A DNA stretch of 34,260 nucleotides, from contig DKID01000010.1 in assembly GCA_002454045.1 (NCBI GenBank), positions 21,891 to 56,150 of the forward strand, in the 5' to 3' direction. The translations under genes and the position numbers were made by a program. Source of the stretch: Nitrospina sp. UBA6727. Its GTDB lineage: Bacteria; Nitrospinota; Nitrospinia; Nitrospinales; VA-1. Of the stretch, positions 1 to 7,681 are shown in pieces (within the stretch, counting starts at the first letter, position 1; the number at the start of each line of letters is the position of its first letter). The notes below the pieces were generated by a model. That model was not told the DNA's origin and did no database searches. It saw only the letters and a list, made by a program, of their open reading frames with translations.

Positions 1-49
1 CTGCTTTGGGAGCAGGGGGTCGGAAGTTCAAATCTTCTCGCCCCGACCA
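1..49 (+). tRNA. tRNA-Pro (anticodon UGG), 3' part
   Basis: The window opens inside a tRNA. The anticodon stem CTGC/GCAG encloses the 7-base loop TTTGGGA, so the anticodon is UGG with G at position 37, typical of proline tRNAs. The T arm is GGAAG, loop TTCAAAT, CTTCT with one G-U pair. The 3' acceptor strand CGCCCCG is followed by discriminator A and an encoded CCA ending at 49. The expected 5' acceptor strand CGGGGCG and the D arm lie outside the window. No intrinsic terminator is visible before nirK, which starts only 50 bases later. Confidence 0.93.
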
Positions 50-99
50 TTTTGTGAATGTCGGAGTTCTTCCAACCTTAAGGAAAAGGAGATGCGTCA

Positions 100-1110
100 A
101 TGAGAAAAAAAATCGGTTACGGTGTTTTACTTGCATTTGCAACGATGGCCATCGGGTTCAGCGGCACCGCGGCTTTCGCCGAAGTCATGGCGAAACTGAC
201 CACCGCCCCCAACGTTCCCGCCGATGAACGCGGCTCCGGAATCATGCAAAAGTTTTTCGGCAAAGCGGAAACCGTCGTCGTCAATTTGCAGGCGGAGGAA
301 TACGTCGGCGATTTAGCGGAAGGCGTGAAGTACGGTTTCTGGAGTTTTGGCGGAACCGTTCCGGGTCCGATGGCGCGGGTTCGCGTTGGCGACAGCATCG
401 AATTCCATTTGTCCAACGCCGCAAATAATACCCAGCCCCACAACATCGATATTCACGCCGTGAACGGACCCGGCGGCGGCGCTGCCTTCACCACGGTGGA
501 GCCCGGGGAAGAAAAAATCTTCACCTTCCAAGCCAAAGCCCCCGGAATTTTTATTTACCATTGCGCGGCGGGCGCCATCGTTGACCATATTTCCAACGGC
601 ATGTACGGCTTGGTTCTGGTTGAGCCCGAAGGCGGACTGCCCAAAGTTGACCGGGAATTTTATGTCATGCAAAGCGAGTTCTTCGCCTCCGAACCAGAAG
701 ATGGCATCGCGACATTTGACATCCAAAAAGGGTTGGACGAACACCCCACCCACGTCGTCTTCAACGGGAAAGCCGGCGGGTTGCTCGGCGACAACGCGCT
801 GAAAGCCAAAGTCGATGAAACCGTGCGGATTTACTTCGGCAACATCGGACCCAATAGCGTTTCCTCGTTTCACATCATCGGCGAAATCTTCGACGAAGTT
901 TACGACGGAGGAATTGGCGGTCCCACCAGCAAGAACATTCAAACCACGCTGGTGCCTTCTGCCGGGGCGACGATTGTCGACTTCAAAGTTGACGCGCCGG
1001 GAACCTACATCTTGGTTGACCACAGCATCTATCGCGTCGCCAAAGGCGCCATCGGACATTTGGTCGTCGAGGGAAATGAAAATCCGCAAGTCATCCGGCA
1101 AGGAAAATAA
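100..1110 (+). CDS. nirK: Copper-containing nitrite reductase NirK
   Basis: Reduces nitrite to nitric oxide in the periplasm as a trimeric two-domain cupredoxin. Residues 1-27 form a Sec signal peptide ending AAFA. Type 1 copper ligands are H114, C155, H163 and M168. Type 2 ligands are H119, H154 and H308. The catalytic pair is D117 and H258. The type 1 loop between C155 and H163 has seven residues, one fewer than in the classical Alcaligenes/Achromobacter enzymes, as in the NirK clades of nitrifiers and anammox bacteria. The 336-residue length is normal. The start is supported by AAGGAAAAGGAG at 80-91. NirK is common in Nitrospinota nitrite oxidizers, where its role (NO production in reverse of nitrite oxidation, or detoxification) is unsettled. 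Confidence 0.95.
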   Translation: MRKKIGYGVLLAFATMAIGFSGTAAFAEVMAKLTTAPNVPADERGSGIMQKFFGKAETVVVNLQAEEYVGDLAEGVKYGFWSFGGTVPGPMARVRVGDSIEFHLSNAANNTQPHNIDIHAVNGPGGGAAFTTVEPGEEKIFTFQAKAPGIFIYHCAAGAIVDHISNGMYGLVLVEPEGGLPKVDREFYVMQSEFFASEPEDGIATFDIQKGLDEHPTHVVFNGKAGGLLGDNALKAKVDETVRIYFGNIGPNSVSSFHIIGEIFDEVYDGGIGGPTSKNIQTTLVPSAGATIVDFKVDAPGTYILVDHSIYRVAKGAIGHLVVEGNENPQVIRQGK

Positions 1111-1182
1111 CCAAGCCCCGACACGCACACCGCGGCGGCGGCGGTCGCCGTAAATCTTAGCCGCGAAACTTGAGGCTCGCTC

Positions 1183-2823
1183 ATGAAAGCGTCCGACCTT
1201 TTTGTCCGGGCACTGGAACAAGAGGGAGTGGAGTTTATCTTCGGCATCCCCGGCGAAGAGAACCTCGACTTTCTCGAATCTTTGCGCGGTTCCAAAATCA
1301 AATTTATTCTGACCCGCCACGAGCAAGGCGCCGGGTTCATGGCCGCAACTTACGGAAGGCTGACCGGGAAAGTCGGCGTTTGCCTCTCCACGCTGGGTCC
1401 CGGCGTGACCAATTTTGTGACGGCCTGTGCTTACGCGCAATTAGGCGCCATGCCCGTTCTCATGATCTCTGGCCAAAAACCTATCAAGAAAAGTAAGCAG
1501 GGACGTTTTCAAATCATCGACGTCGTGGAAATGATGCGACCTCTCACCAAGTTCACCAAACAAATCGTGCACGGAAACAATATCCCCGTGCTGGTTTTTG
1601 AAGCCTTGCGCCTCGCCCGCGAAGAACGCCCCGGCGCGGTGCATTTGGAATTGCCAGAGGACATCGCCGCCGAAGAATGTTCCGCCGTTCCGCTCGCGAC
1701 CATTACCACGCGTAGGCCAACTTCCGACGACAAGGCGCTCGACAAAGCGGTGGAAATGATCCGCGCAGCGAAGTTGCCGCTTTTGCTCATCGGCGCCGGC
1801 GCCAACAGAAATCGCACCCGCGAATCCTTGGCGAAGTTCATCGACAAAACCGGGATATATTATTTCAACACGCAAATGGGCAAAGGGGTGGTGGACGAAA
1901 GCCAGCCGCAGTTTTTGGGAACCGCCGCGCTCTCCAGCAGAGACTACTTGCATTGCGCCGTCGACCGCGCCGACTTGATCATCAACGTGGGACACGACGT
2001 CATCGAGAAGCCGCCGTTTTTTATGTCGGTGGCAGGAGCCAACGTGGTGCACATCAATTATTTTTCTTCCAACGTTGATGAAGTTTATTTTCCGCAACTG
2101 GATGTTGTCGGCGACATCGCGGGAAGCATCGACCGTCTCGCCAACCAACTGGAAAAATATCCGCACTGGGACTTCGGTTATTTCAAGCGAGTCAAAGACG
2201 ACGTCGAGTCGCATCTCAAAGAGGGAAGCGAAGACACGCGTTTCCCCGTCATCCCTCAACATTTAGTCGCGCAAGTTCGCAAAGCCATGCCGGGCGACGG
2301 AATCATCGCCTTGGATAATGGCATCTACAAAATTTGGTTTGCGCGAAATTACAAAGCCCATTTGCCGAACACCGTGTTGCTGGACAACGCGCTGGCGACT
2401 ATGGGCGCGGGGCTGCCGTCGGCAATCGGCGCGAAAATCGTTCACCCGAATAAAAAAGTGATGGCCATCTGCGGCGACGGAGGATTCATGATGAACTCCC
2501 AAGAAATGGAAACCGCCGTCCGTCTCGGATTAAACTTGGTGGTGATGATTCTCCGCGACGATGCGTATGGAATGATCAAGTGGAAGCAGGCGGAAATGGG
2601 TTTCCCCGATTTTGGTTTGAACTACGGCAACGCCGACTTCGTTAAGTACGCAGAATCCTACGGCGCCAAAGGGCATCGCCTCAAAGCCACAGACCAACTG
2701 CCCGGACTTCTCGATGAATGCTTGAATGGTCGCGGCGTACATTTAATCGACATCCCCGTGGATTATTCGGAAAACAAAAAAGTGTTGATCGACGAACTAA
2801 ACTCCATAACTTGCATCGAGTAA
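1183..2823 (+). CDS. Acetolactate synthase-like ThDP-dependent enzyme
   Basis: A thiamine-diphosphate enzyme of the acetohydroxyacid synthase/pyruvate oxidase superfamily, 546 residues, with the usual Pyr, central and PP domains. E47 in RHEQGAGFMA is the conserved glutamate that activates ThDP. The cofactor motif starts at GDGGFMMN (about residue 431) and runs to the DDAYGMIKWKQ segment. The stretch GQKPIKKSKQGRFQ (about 100-113) resembles catabolic AlsS-type acetolactate synthases more than biosynthetic IlvB, and no ilvN regulatory subunit is adjacent. GAGG at 1172-1175 supports the ATG. An aldehyde dehydrogenase follows after 69 bases, so the two probably act on one pathway. The substrate is not established; acetolactate formation from pyruvate is the family default. 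Confidence 0.8.
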   Translation: MKASDLFVRALEQEGVEFIFGIPGEENLDFLESLRGSKIKFILTRHEQGAGFMAATYGRLTGKVGVCLSTLGPGVTNFVTACAYAQLGAMPVLMISGQKPIKKSKQGRFQIIDVVEMMRPLTKFTKQIVHGNNIPVLVFEALRLAREERPGAVHLELPEDIAAEECSAVPLATITTRRPTSDDKALDKAVEMIRAAKLPLLLIGAGANRNRTRESLAKFIDKTGIYYFNTQMGKGVVDESQPQFLGTAALSSRDYLHCAVDRADLIINVGHDVIEKPPFFMSVAGANVVHINYFSSNVDEVYFPQLDVVGDIAGSIDRLANQLEKYPHWDFGYFKRVKDDVESHLKEGSEDTRFPVIPQHLVAQVRKAMPGDGIIALDNGIYKIWFARNYKAHLPNTVLLDNALATMGAGLPSAIGAKIVHPNKKVMAICGDGGFMMNSQEMETAVRLGLNLVVMILRDDAYGMIKWKQAEMGFPDFGLNYGNADFVKYAESYGAKGHRLKATDQLPGLLDECLNGRGVHLIDIPVDYSENKKVLIDELNSITCIE

Positions 2824-2892
2824 ATCGCGACGACGCCACCGTCGCGCCATCGCCGCCGATGTGGTGGCGATAAATTTTATGAGGACGACGCC

Positions 2893-4287
2893 GTGACGAA
2901 ACGCTTAAAAGTACACTCCCCTTACGACGGTCATTTGCTCGCCGAGATTGACATGGATGACGCAAGCCGCGTGGAGACTACTCTGGAAACCGCATACCAG
3001 TTGGCGCAAGACCGCGACAAAATTCTTCCCGCGTCGCGGCGAATCGAAATATTGGAAAAGACCGCGGACTTGGTGCAGTCCAAAGCCGAAGAGTTCGCCC
3101 GCCAAGCGGCGGAAGAAGGCGGCAAGCCGCTGGTCGATTCCCGCGTCGAACTCGCCCGAGCGATTCAAGGCATCCGCGAAGCGGCGCAGTCAATCCGCCA
3201 ACTGACCGGGCACGAAGTCCCCATGAACTTGACGGCGGCGTCGATGAACCGGATGGCCGTGACAATCCGCGAACCCATCGGCGTGGTCGCCGCCATCAGC
3301 GCTTTCAATCACCCCTTCAACTTAATCGTCCATCAAGTAATTCCCGCCGTCGCAGTGGGGTGCCCCGTCATCGTGAAACCCGCGCGGGCAACGCCGCTTT
3401 CGTGTTTCAATCTCGTCCAATGTCTTTACGAAGCCGGGCTGCCGCAACAATGGTGTCAAGCAATCATCTGCGAAAGTTCACTGGCAGAAAAAATGGTAAC
3501 CGATTCCCGAGTGGCGTTTCTCACTTTCATCGGCTCGGGCGAAGTCGGATGGAAACTCCGCGCCAAGTTGGCTCCCGGCACGCGCTGCGCTTTGGAGCAT
3601 GGCGGCGCAGCGCCGGTCATCGTCGACCACGACGCGGATTTGGAAGACGCTTTGCCGCTACTTGCGAAAGGTGGATTTTATCACGCCGGCCAAGTTTGCG
3701 TGTCGGTACAAAAAGTTTTTGTGCACGAAAGCATCGTCGATACATTTTCAAAAATGTTGGTCGCGCTGGCGGAGAAACTTGTGGTGGGCGACCCCGCGGA
3801 TGAAAAAACGGAAGTGGGACCGTTGATCCAAAAAAGTGAAGTGGACCGCGTGGCGCGCTGGGTGAAAGAAGCGGAAGCGGACGGCGCGAAAATCTTAACG
3901 GGAGGAAAAAAAATCGGCGAGCGTTGTTACGCTCCCACCGTCATCCTCAACCCGTCGGACAAATCCAAAGTCTCCGCCCATGAAATTTTCGGACCCGTCA
4001 TCAATGTTTATTCGTTCAACGACCGCGCGGAAGCGATAGCGAGAGCCAACCGCACGCCCTTTTCGTTTCAGGCCGCGGTGATTACCCGCAACGTGGACAC
4101 CGCGCTCGACACCGCCAAAAAAATGAACGCCGCGACGGTGATGATCAACGACCATACTGCGTTCCGAGTTGATTGGATGCCGTTCGGCGGCCGCAAAACT
4201 TCAGGCTTGGGAGTGGGGGGAATCTTGCCGACGATGATGGAAATGACGGAAGAAAAACTGGTCGTGTTCCGGTCGAAACCAAGTTAG
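2893..4287 (+). CDS. NAD(P)-dependent aldehyde dehydrogenase
   Basis: A 464-residue member of the aldehyde dehydrogenase superfamily, which oxidizes aldehydes to acids through a thiohemiacetal. The catalytic cysteine is C269 (GQVCVSV) and the general base is E235 (ALEHGGAAP), 34 residues apart as in the family. The oxyanion Asn lies in SAFNHPFN (about residue 139) and the Rossmann segment FIGSGEVG is present. EHGG instead of the common ELGG is a small deviation. The start is GTG, chosen because GAGG lies at 2881-2884 with 8-base spacing and the family N-terminus begins here. It probably shares a transcript with the preceding ThDP enzyme. The specific aldehyde cannot be named from sequence. 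Confidence 0.87.
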   Translation: MTKRLKVHSPYDGHLLAEIDMDDASRVETTLETAYQLAQDRDKILPASRRIEILEKTADLVQSKAEEFARQAAEEGGKPLVDSRVELARAIQGIREAAQSIRQLTGHEVPMNLTAASMNRMAVTIREPIGVVAAISAFNHPFNLIVHQVIPAVAVGCPVIVKPARATPLSCFNLVQCLYEAGLPQQWCQAIICESSLAEKMVTDSRVAFLTFIGSGEVGWKLRAKLAPGTRCALEHGGAAPVIVDHDADLEDALPLLAKGGFYHAGQVCVSVQKVFVHESIVDTFSKMLVALAEKLVVGDPADEKTEVGPLIQKSEVDRVARWVKEAEADGAKILTGGKKIGERCYAPTVILNPSDKSKVSAHEIFGPVINVYSFNDRAEAIARANRTPFSFQAAVITRNVDTALDTAKKMNAATVMINDHTAFRVDWMPFGGRKTSGLGVGGILPTMMEMTEEKLVVFRSKPS

Positions 4288-4339
4288 AAAATCTTCATCC
4301 CGCCGATGTTTTTTTCGCGGATATTTTCCGCGGCGGCGA

Positions 4340-5671
4340 TTATGGGTTGCGGTCCGCGGCGCACCGGAAACCCGTGCCGTCTTCCTTGAGTTGGAAGTGT
4401 GCGTCTTTGCGGTTGGCGGATCTCATGTCCACAATTCTTTGGTTCCACGACCCGCCGCGATAAATCTTTTTGGTGATGGATATTGACCCGACGCAAGTCG
4501 CCCCGCTGCAAGCGTCGAGTTCCGGACGGGGTCCGCGCGGGTCTTGCTCCGGGCTCATCACATAATAGTTTTCGTTGATGGCCATCCAGTCCTGCACCCA
4601 CTCGCTCACATTTCCCGACATATCGTAAAGTCCAAAAGGGTTGGGAGGGAAAGACCCCACCGGCGCGGAATGCTTGAAGCCGTCCGTCAAATTGGCAACG
4701 CGGTTATTGAGGTCGCAAGTGCTGTCGCAGAAATTCGCCGCGTTGCCGGGCATATTTTTCCCCCAATAATATTCTTCTTGCGTCCCGCCGCGGACCGCGA
4801 ACTCCCACTCCGCTTCGGTCGGCAGTCGCAAGCCCAGTTTTCTGCAATAGTCTCGCGCGCCTTCCCACGACACACTATCGACGGGGAGATCGCCGCCGAC
4901 ATATTGGGAAGGATTGTAACCCATCGCCGTCTGGAAAAATTTTTGCCGCACTTCATACTTCGCCATCTTAAACGGGGACAGACAAACTTTGTGGACAGGT
5001 TGCTCGTCCGGGTCTCCGAGCCGACTTCCCATCTGAAAACATCCCCCTGGCAACGCGACCAGTTCCGCCGCCGGTTTTACCCGCTGGGCGGAAATGGATT
5101 TCTTCATCACCGTGGATTTCAAAGCCGCAATTTTTTCGCGCGTGGCGGCGGGGATTCCGGAATATTGGAGTCGGGTGCGACTTTTTAGAAACAGTTTCAT
5201 CTTCCCGGATTTTTTTAGAAACACGCGGTAATGCGGGACGGGACCCTCGTAATCTTTTTTCAAAAACTCGCTGAAGGCTTCGTCGTCCTTTGCGGACTCA
5301 TCCACCGCCATCACGTTGTCATCCACCAATTCCGCCTCGAGAGGTTCCGATTCGCCGTCGGTGTGAACCAGGATGTTGCGACCGGTGGCCACCGTCATCG
5401 CGAGGATTTTATCCAGCAACTTTACTGCTTCGTTGTACTTTTTCAGTTTTATCTTCGTGTTGGCTTGGGCTTCCAGCACGAGAAAATTTTTCGGTTCCTT
5501 TTCGAGAACCGCGCGGAAAAAATTTTCGGCAGCCTGATACTTCCCCAACGCAAACGCCTTTTCACCCTCTGCGTGGAGACTCGAGTTTTCTCCCGCCCAA
5601 ACGATGCTCGTCGCCGCCGCGGTCGTCAAAAAAACTGCGGACAAAATTATTGCGCGGACTTGGTGCGTCAT
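4340..5671 (-). CDS. Secreted TPR protein with sulfatase-modifying-factor (FGE-like) domain
   Basis: A 443-residue exported protein. Residues 1-27 form a signal peptide ending SIVWAGE. A TPR-like helical repeat covers about residues 30-90, and a SUMF1/formylglycine-generating-enzyme fold covers about 205-443, with the hallmarks LPTEAEWEFAVRGG, NPFGLYDMSGNVSEWVQD, YRGGSW and GFRCA. The paired active-site cysteines of true FGE are not visible: the segment after RGGSW reads RSANRKDAH. No sulfatase gene is nearby. It is therefore more likely a binding or scaffolding member of this C-type-lectin-like fold than a sulfatase activator. The frame stays open to 5746, but the start at 5671 was chosen because it puts the signal peptide at the N-terminus. 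It converges on the aldehyde dehydrogenase with a 52-base gap. Confidence 0.8.
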   Translation of the reverse strand: MTHQVRAIILSAVFLTTAAATSIVWAGENSSLHAEGEKAFALGKYQAAENFFRAVLEKEPKNFLVLEAQANTKIKLKKYNEAVKLLDKILAMTVATGRNILVHTDGESEPLEAELVDDNVMAVDESAKDDEAFSEFLKKDYEGPVPHYRVFLKKSGKMKLFLKSRTRLQYSGIPAATREKIAALKSTVMKKSISAQRVKPAAELVALPGGCFQMGSRLGDPDEQPVHKVCLSPFKMAKYEVRQKFFQTAMGYNPSQYVGGDLPVDSVSWEGARDYCRKLGLRLPTEAEWEFAVRGGTQEEYYWGKNMPGNAANFCDSTCDLNNRVANLTDGFKHSAPVGSFPPNPFGLYDMSGNVSEWVQDWMAINENYYVMSPEQDPRGPRPELDACSGATCVGSISITKKIYRGGSWNQRIVDMRSANRKDAHFQLKEDGTGFRCAADRNP

Positions 5672-5768
5672 GGTTTCTTGCTCGATGAGAATAGCCGTTG
5701 CGTCTTTTCCCGTGCGGGGATCGTCAAATCGGGGAACTCTGTTCATCCTAAGTTTATGTTACCATATT

Positions 5769-5797
5769 TCGCGAACCACTAGATTGCGTAGTATAAT
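5769..5797 (+). promoter_or_regulatory. Candidate sigma70 promoter for the VOC-DoxX-nitroreductase genes
   Basis: A perfect -10 hexamer TATAAT lies at 5792-5797. The -35 region is weak (TCGCGA at 5769-5774, 17-base spacing) and overlaps the 8-bp palindrome TTCGCGAA (5768-5775). A weak -35 under a palindrome is compatible with a regulator site, but no regulator gene is present here. The predicted start is about 80 bases before the VOC gene. Confidence 0.45.
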
Positions 5798-5883
5798 GGA
5801 CGTTGCGGTCATAACGACGGCTTGTCGCGCAACGGTTCACGCAGCGGGCGATGAAAAATTCAAAATAGGAAAGGACCATCAAA

Positions 5884-6309
5884 ATGTCAACCAACGCGGT
5901 TACCAAAGAATCAAAAATCAATGTCCAAGGTTTGGATCATTTTGCTTTGAACGTGAAGAACATGGAACGGGCGGAAAAGTTTTATAGTGAGGTATTTGGG
6001 TTTCCGGTCATTCACAGGACGCAAACTCAATCCGGTTTGCGACACACTGAAATTGATGCCGGCAACGTCGCCATCGCATTATTTGAGTTGCCGAATTTGG
6101 ATATCGACTCGGGGCAAAAAATTATGACGGACGATGGGTTTCTACATTTTGCATTTGGTTCCGACTACAAACATTTTGATACCACATTGCAAACCCTGAA
6201 AGAACGCGGCGTAAAGTTCGACGGCGAACCGCGTGATCGCGAAACGACTGTCTCGGTATATTTTTTTGATCCCGATGGTCATCAACTGGAAATCTGTTTT
6301 AAAAAATAA
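5884..6309 (+). CDS. VOC-superfamily metalloenzyme (glyoxalase/extradiol dioxygenase fold)
   Basis: A 141-residue vicinal-oxygen-chelate protein with two beta-alpha-beta-beta-beta modules. H19 (LDHFAL), H88 (FLHFAF) and E136 (HQLEICF) match the two-His-one-Glu metal set of single-domain glyoxalase, FosA and dioxygenase relatives. The ending DPDGHQLEI is the family signature. The start is supported by GGAAAGGA at 5868-5875. It is followed by DoxX and nitroreductase genes on the same strand. That combination resembles the quinone-responsive mhqNOP and catDE operons of Bacillus, in which a VOC dioxygenase acts with a DoxX protein. The role here, cleavage or detoxification of a quinol or other electrophile, is inference. 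Confidence 0.85.
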   Translation: MSTNAVTKESKINVQGLDHFALNVKNMERAEKFYSEVFGFPVIHRTQTQSGLRHTEIDAGNVAIALFELPNLDIDSGQKIMTDDGFLHFAFGSDYKHFDTTLQTLKERGVKFDGEPRDRETTVSVYFFDPDGHQLEICFKK

Positions 6310-6493
6310 AAACTGCGTTATCTCGTTCACATTACGCAACCGGGGCGAATCATTATTTCGGCAGAAAGGACTTTGCGTTGGTTCACGACACCGTGCAGAC
6401 AAGTTGCGGCGCGGTCGTATGCACGGCGACAATTAAAGTCTTGGCAAAGGTGGGGACTATTTCCTAAACCAAAATCAATGGAAAGGCAAACAA

Positions 6494-6943
6494 ATGAAAA
6501 CTTTCTTTCAAACAGATGACAGCATAAATAATTTAATTGTACGCGTGATGTTGGGGATCGTCATATTCCCGCACGGGGCGCAGAAACTTCTCGGATGGTT
6601 CGGGGGATATGGGTACGAAGGGACGCTGGGATTTTTCACCGACAAAATGGGGGTACCAATGATCATCGCCATATTGATTATTGCGGGAGAATTCTTTGGC
6701 GCATTGAGTTTGATCGCCGGGTTCTTGACCCGTCTTTGCGCCACGGGAATTTTACTCATCATGTCAGGCGCTATACTTATGGCGCACATGCCAAACGGAT
6801 TTTTTATGAACTGGTCTGGCGCACAAGCCGGGGAAGGCTACGAGTATCATCTTCTCGCAATCGCCTTATGCCTCGTACTTTTGATTAGCGGAGGGGGCCG
6901 ATTTTCCGCGGACGGTTTTATTACAAAACGTTTTTCATCCTGA
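6494..6943 (+). CDS. DoxX family membrane protein
   Basis: A 149-residue inner-membrane protein with four predicted helices at about residues 12-30, 55-78, 80-100 and 118-137. Family hallmarks are RVMLGIVIFPHGAQKLLGWF near the N-terminus and the GGGRFSADGFI segment near the end. DoxX relatives include the small subunit of archaeal thiosulfate:quinone oxidoreductase and the bacterial MhqP and CatD proteins tied to quinone stress. The ATG is preceded by GGAAAGG at 6480-6486. It sits 184 bases after the VOC gene and 57 bases before the nitroreductase. A quinone-linked function fits this neighbourhood but is not shown. Confidence 0.87.
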   Translation: MKTFFQTDDSINNLIVRVMLGIVIFPHGAQKLLGWFGGYGYEGTLGFFTDKMGVPMIIAILIIAGEFFGALSLIAGFLTRLCATGILLIMSGAILMAHMPNGFFMNWSGAQAGEGYEYHLLAIALCLVLLISGGGRFSADGFITKRFSS

Positions 6944-7000
6944 CCGGGAACGAAAACCGCGGGCACCAATTAAGCGAAACATTTTTAAAAAGGGTTCACC

Positions 7001-7621
7001 ATGAAATTTTCTGAAGTTGTTCAACAACGCCGGACTGTTAAATCATACCAGCCCGGCAAAGAAATCAGCGACGCCGAACTCAAAGAGTTGATGCAGGAAG
7101 TAGTGTTGAGCCCGAGTTCATTCAACCTACAACACTGGACATTTATCGCCGTCAAAGACGCCGCCATAAAAGAAAAAATCCAGCAAGCCGCATGGAATCA
7201 GGAACAAATAGGAACTTGCTCGATACTGCTGGTCGTCTGCGGAAAAGTCGACGCTCATCAAGACGCTCCGGAAATTTACCGGGATGTTCCCGCGACCGTG
7301 CAGGACATGGTTCTTCCCATGATAAAAAATTTCTACGACGGGAAGCATCAACTGCAACGGGATGAAGCCATCCGCAGTGCTTCGTTGGCCGCCATGACTT
7401 TGATGCTGGCGGCTCATAATCGAGGATGGGCAACGGCGCCGATGATCGGGTTTGATCCGGAAGCGGTTACCAAATTGGTCAAGCTCCAGTCCAATTACAT
7501 CCCCGTCATGCTGATGGCTCTGGGGTATAAGAAAAAAGAACCGCGACCGAGAGACCATCGCTGGCCCATCGAAGAAGTGGTCAAGATGAACACACTCGAC
7601 GGTCCCGGTTTGACGGGATAA
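7001..7621 (+). CDS. Nitroreductase family FMN oxidoreductase
   Basis: A 206-residue flavoprotein of the nitroreductase superfamily, normally a homodimer using NAD(P)H. The FMN phosphate-binding motif is RRTVKSYQ (residues 10-17), SPSSFNLQHW follows at 37-46, and ATAPMIGFDPEAV (about 144-156) is the usual C-terminal signature, ending with the GYKKKEPRPRDH segment. AAAAAGGG lies just upstream of the ATG. With the VOC and DoxX genes it forms a set like B. subtilis mhqN-mhqO-mhqP (nitroreductase, dioxygenase, DoxX), which handles quinones and diamide-type electrophiles. Two-electron reduction of quinones or nitroaromatics is the likely reaction. Confidence 0.88.
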   Translation: MKFSEVVQQRRTVKSYQPGKEISDAELKELMQEVVLSPSSFNLQHWTFIAVKDAAIKEKIQQAAWNQEQIGTCSILLVVCGKVDAHQDAPEIYRDVPATVQDMVLPMIKNFYDGKHQLQRDEAIRSASLAAMTLMLAAHNRGWATAPMIGFDPEAVTKLVKLQSNYIPVMLMALGYKKKEPRPRDHRWPIEEVVKMNTLDGPGLTG

Positions 7622-7641
7622 ATCGGCGCGCGAATTTTTTT

Positions 7642-7650
7642 TGATATACC
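7642..7650 (+). promoter_or_regulatory. Candidate extended -10 promoter for aroF
   Basis: TGATATACC at 7642-7650 fits the extended -10 pattern TGn-TATAnn, without a recognizable -35. It lies directly after the nitroreductase stop and about 32 bases before the DAHP synthase start. It would give a short leader containing the AAGGAAG ribosome-binding site (7669-7675). Confidence 0.3.
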
Positions 7651-7681
7651 GTCCCCTCTCAACCTTTAAGGAAGATGCTCG

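Noticed and set aside
313..1440. 375-codon minus-strand frame opposite nirK
   Set aside because: It is antisense to a clear nirK and the ThDP gene, has no family motif, and reflects codon bias of the real genes.
4316..4332. Intrinsic terminator between the aldehyde dehydrogenase and the FGE-like gene
   Set aside because: CGCGGA/TCCGCG forms a 6-bp stem, but the T run lies on the wrong side for both genes.
4544..5188. 214-codon plus-strand frame opposite the FGE-like gene
   Set aside because: Shadow of the minus-strand gene, without motifs or ribosome-binding site.
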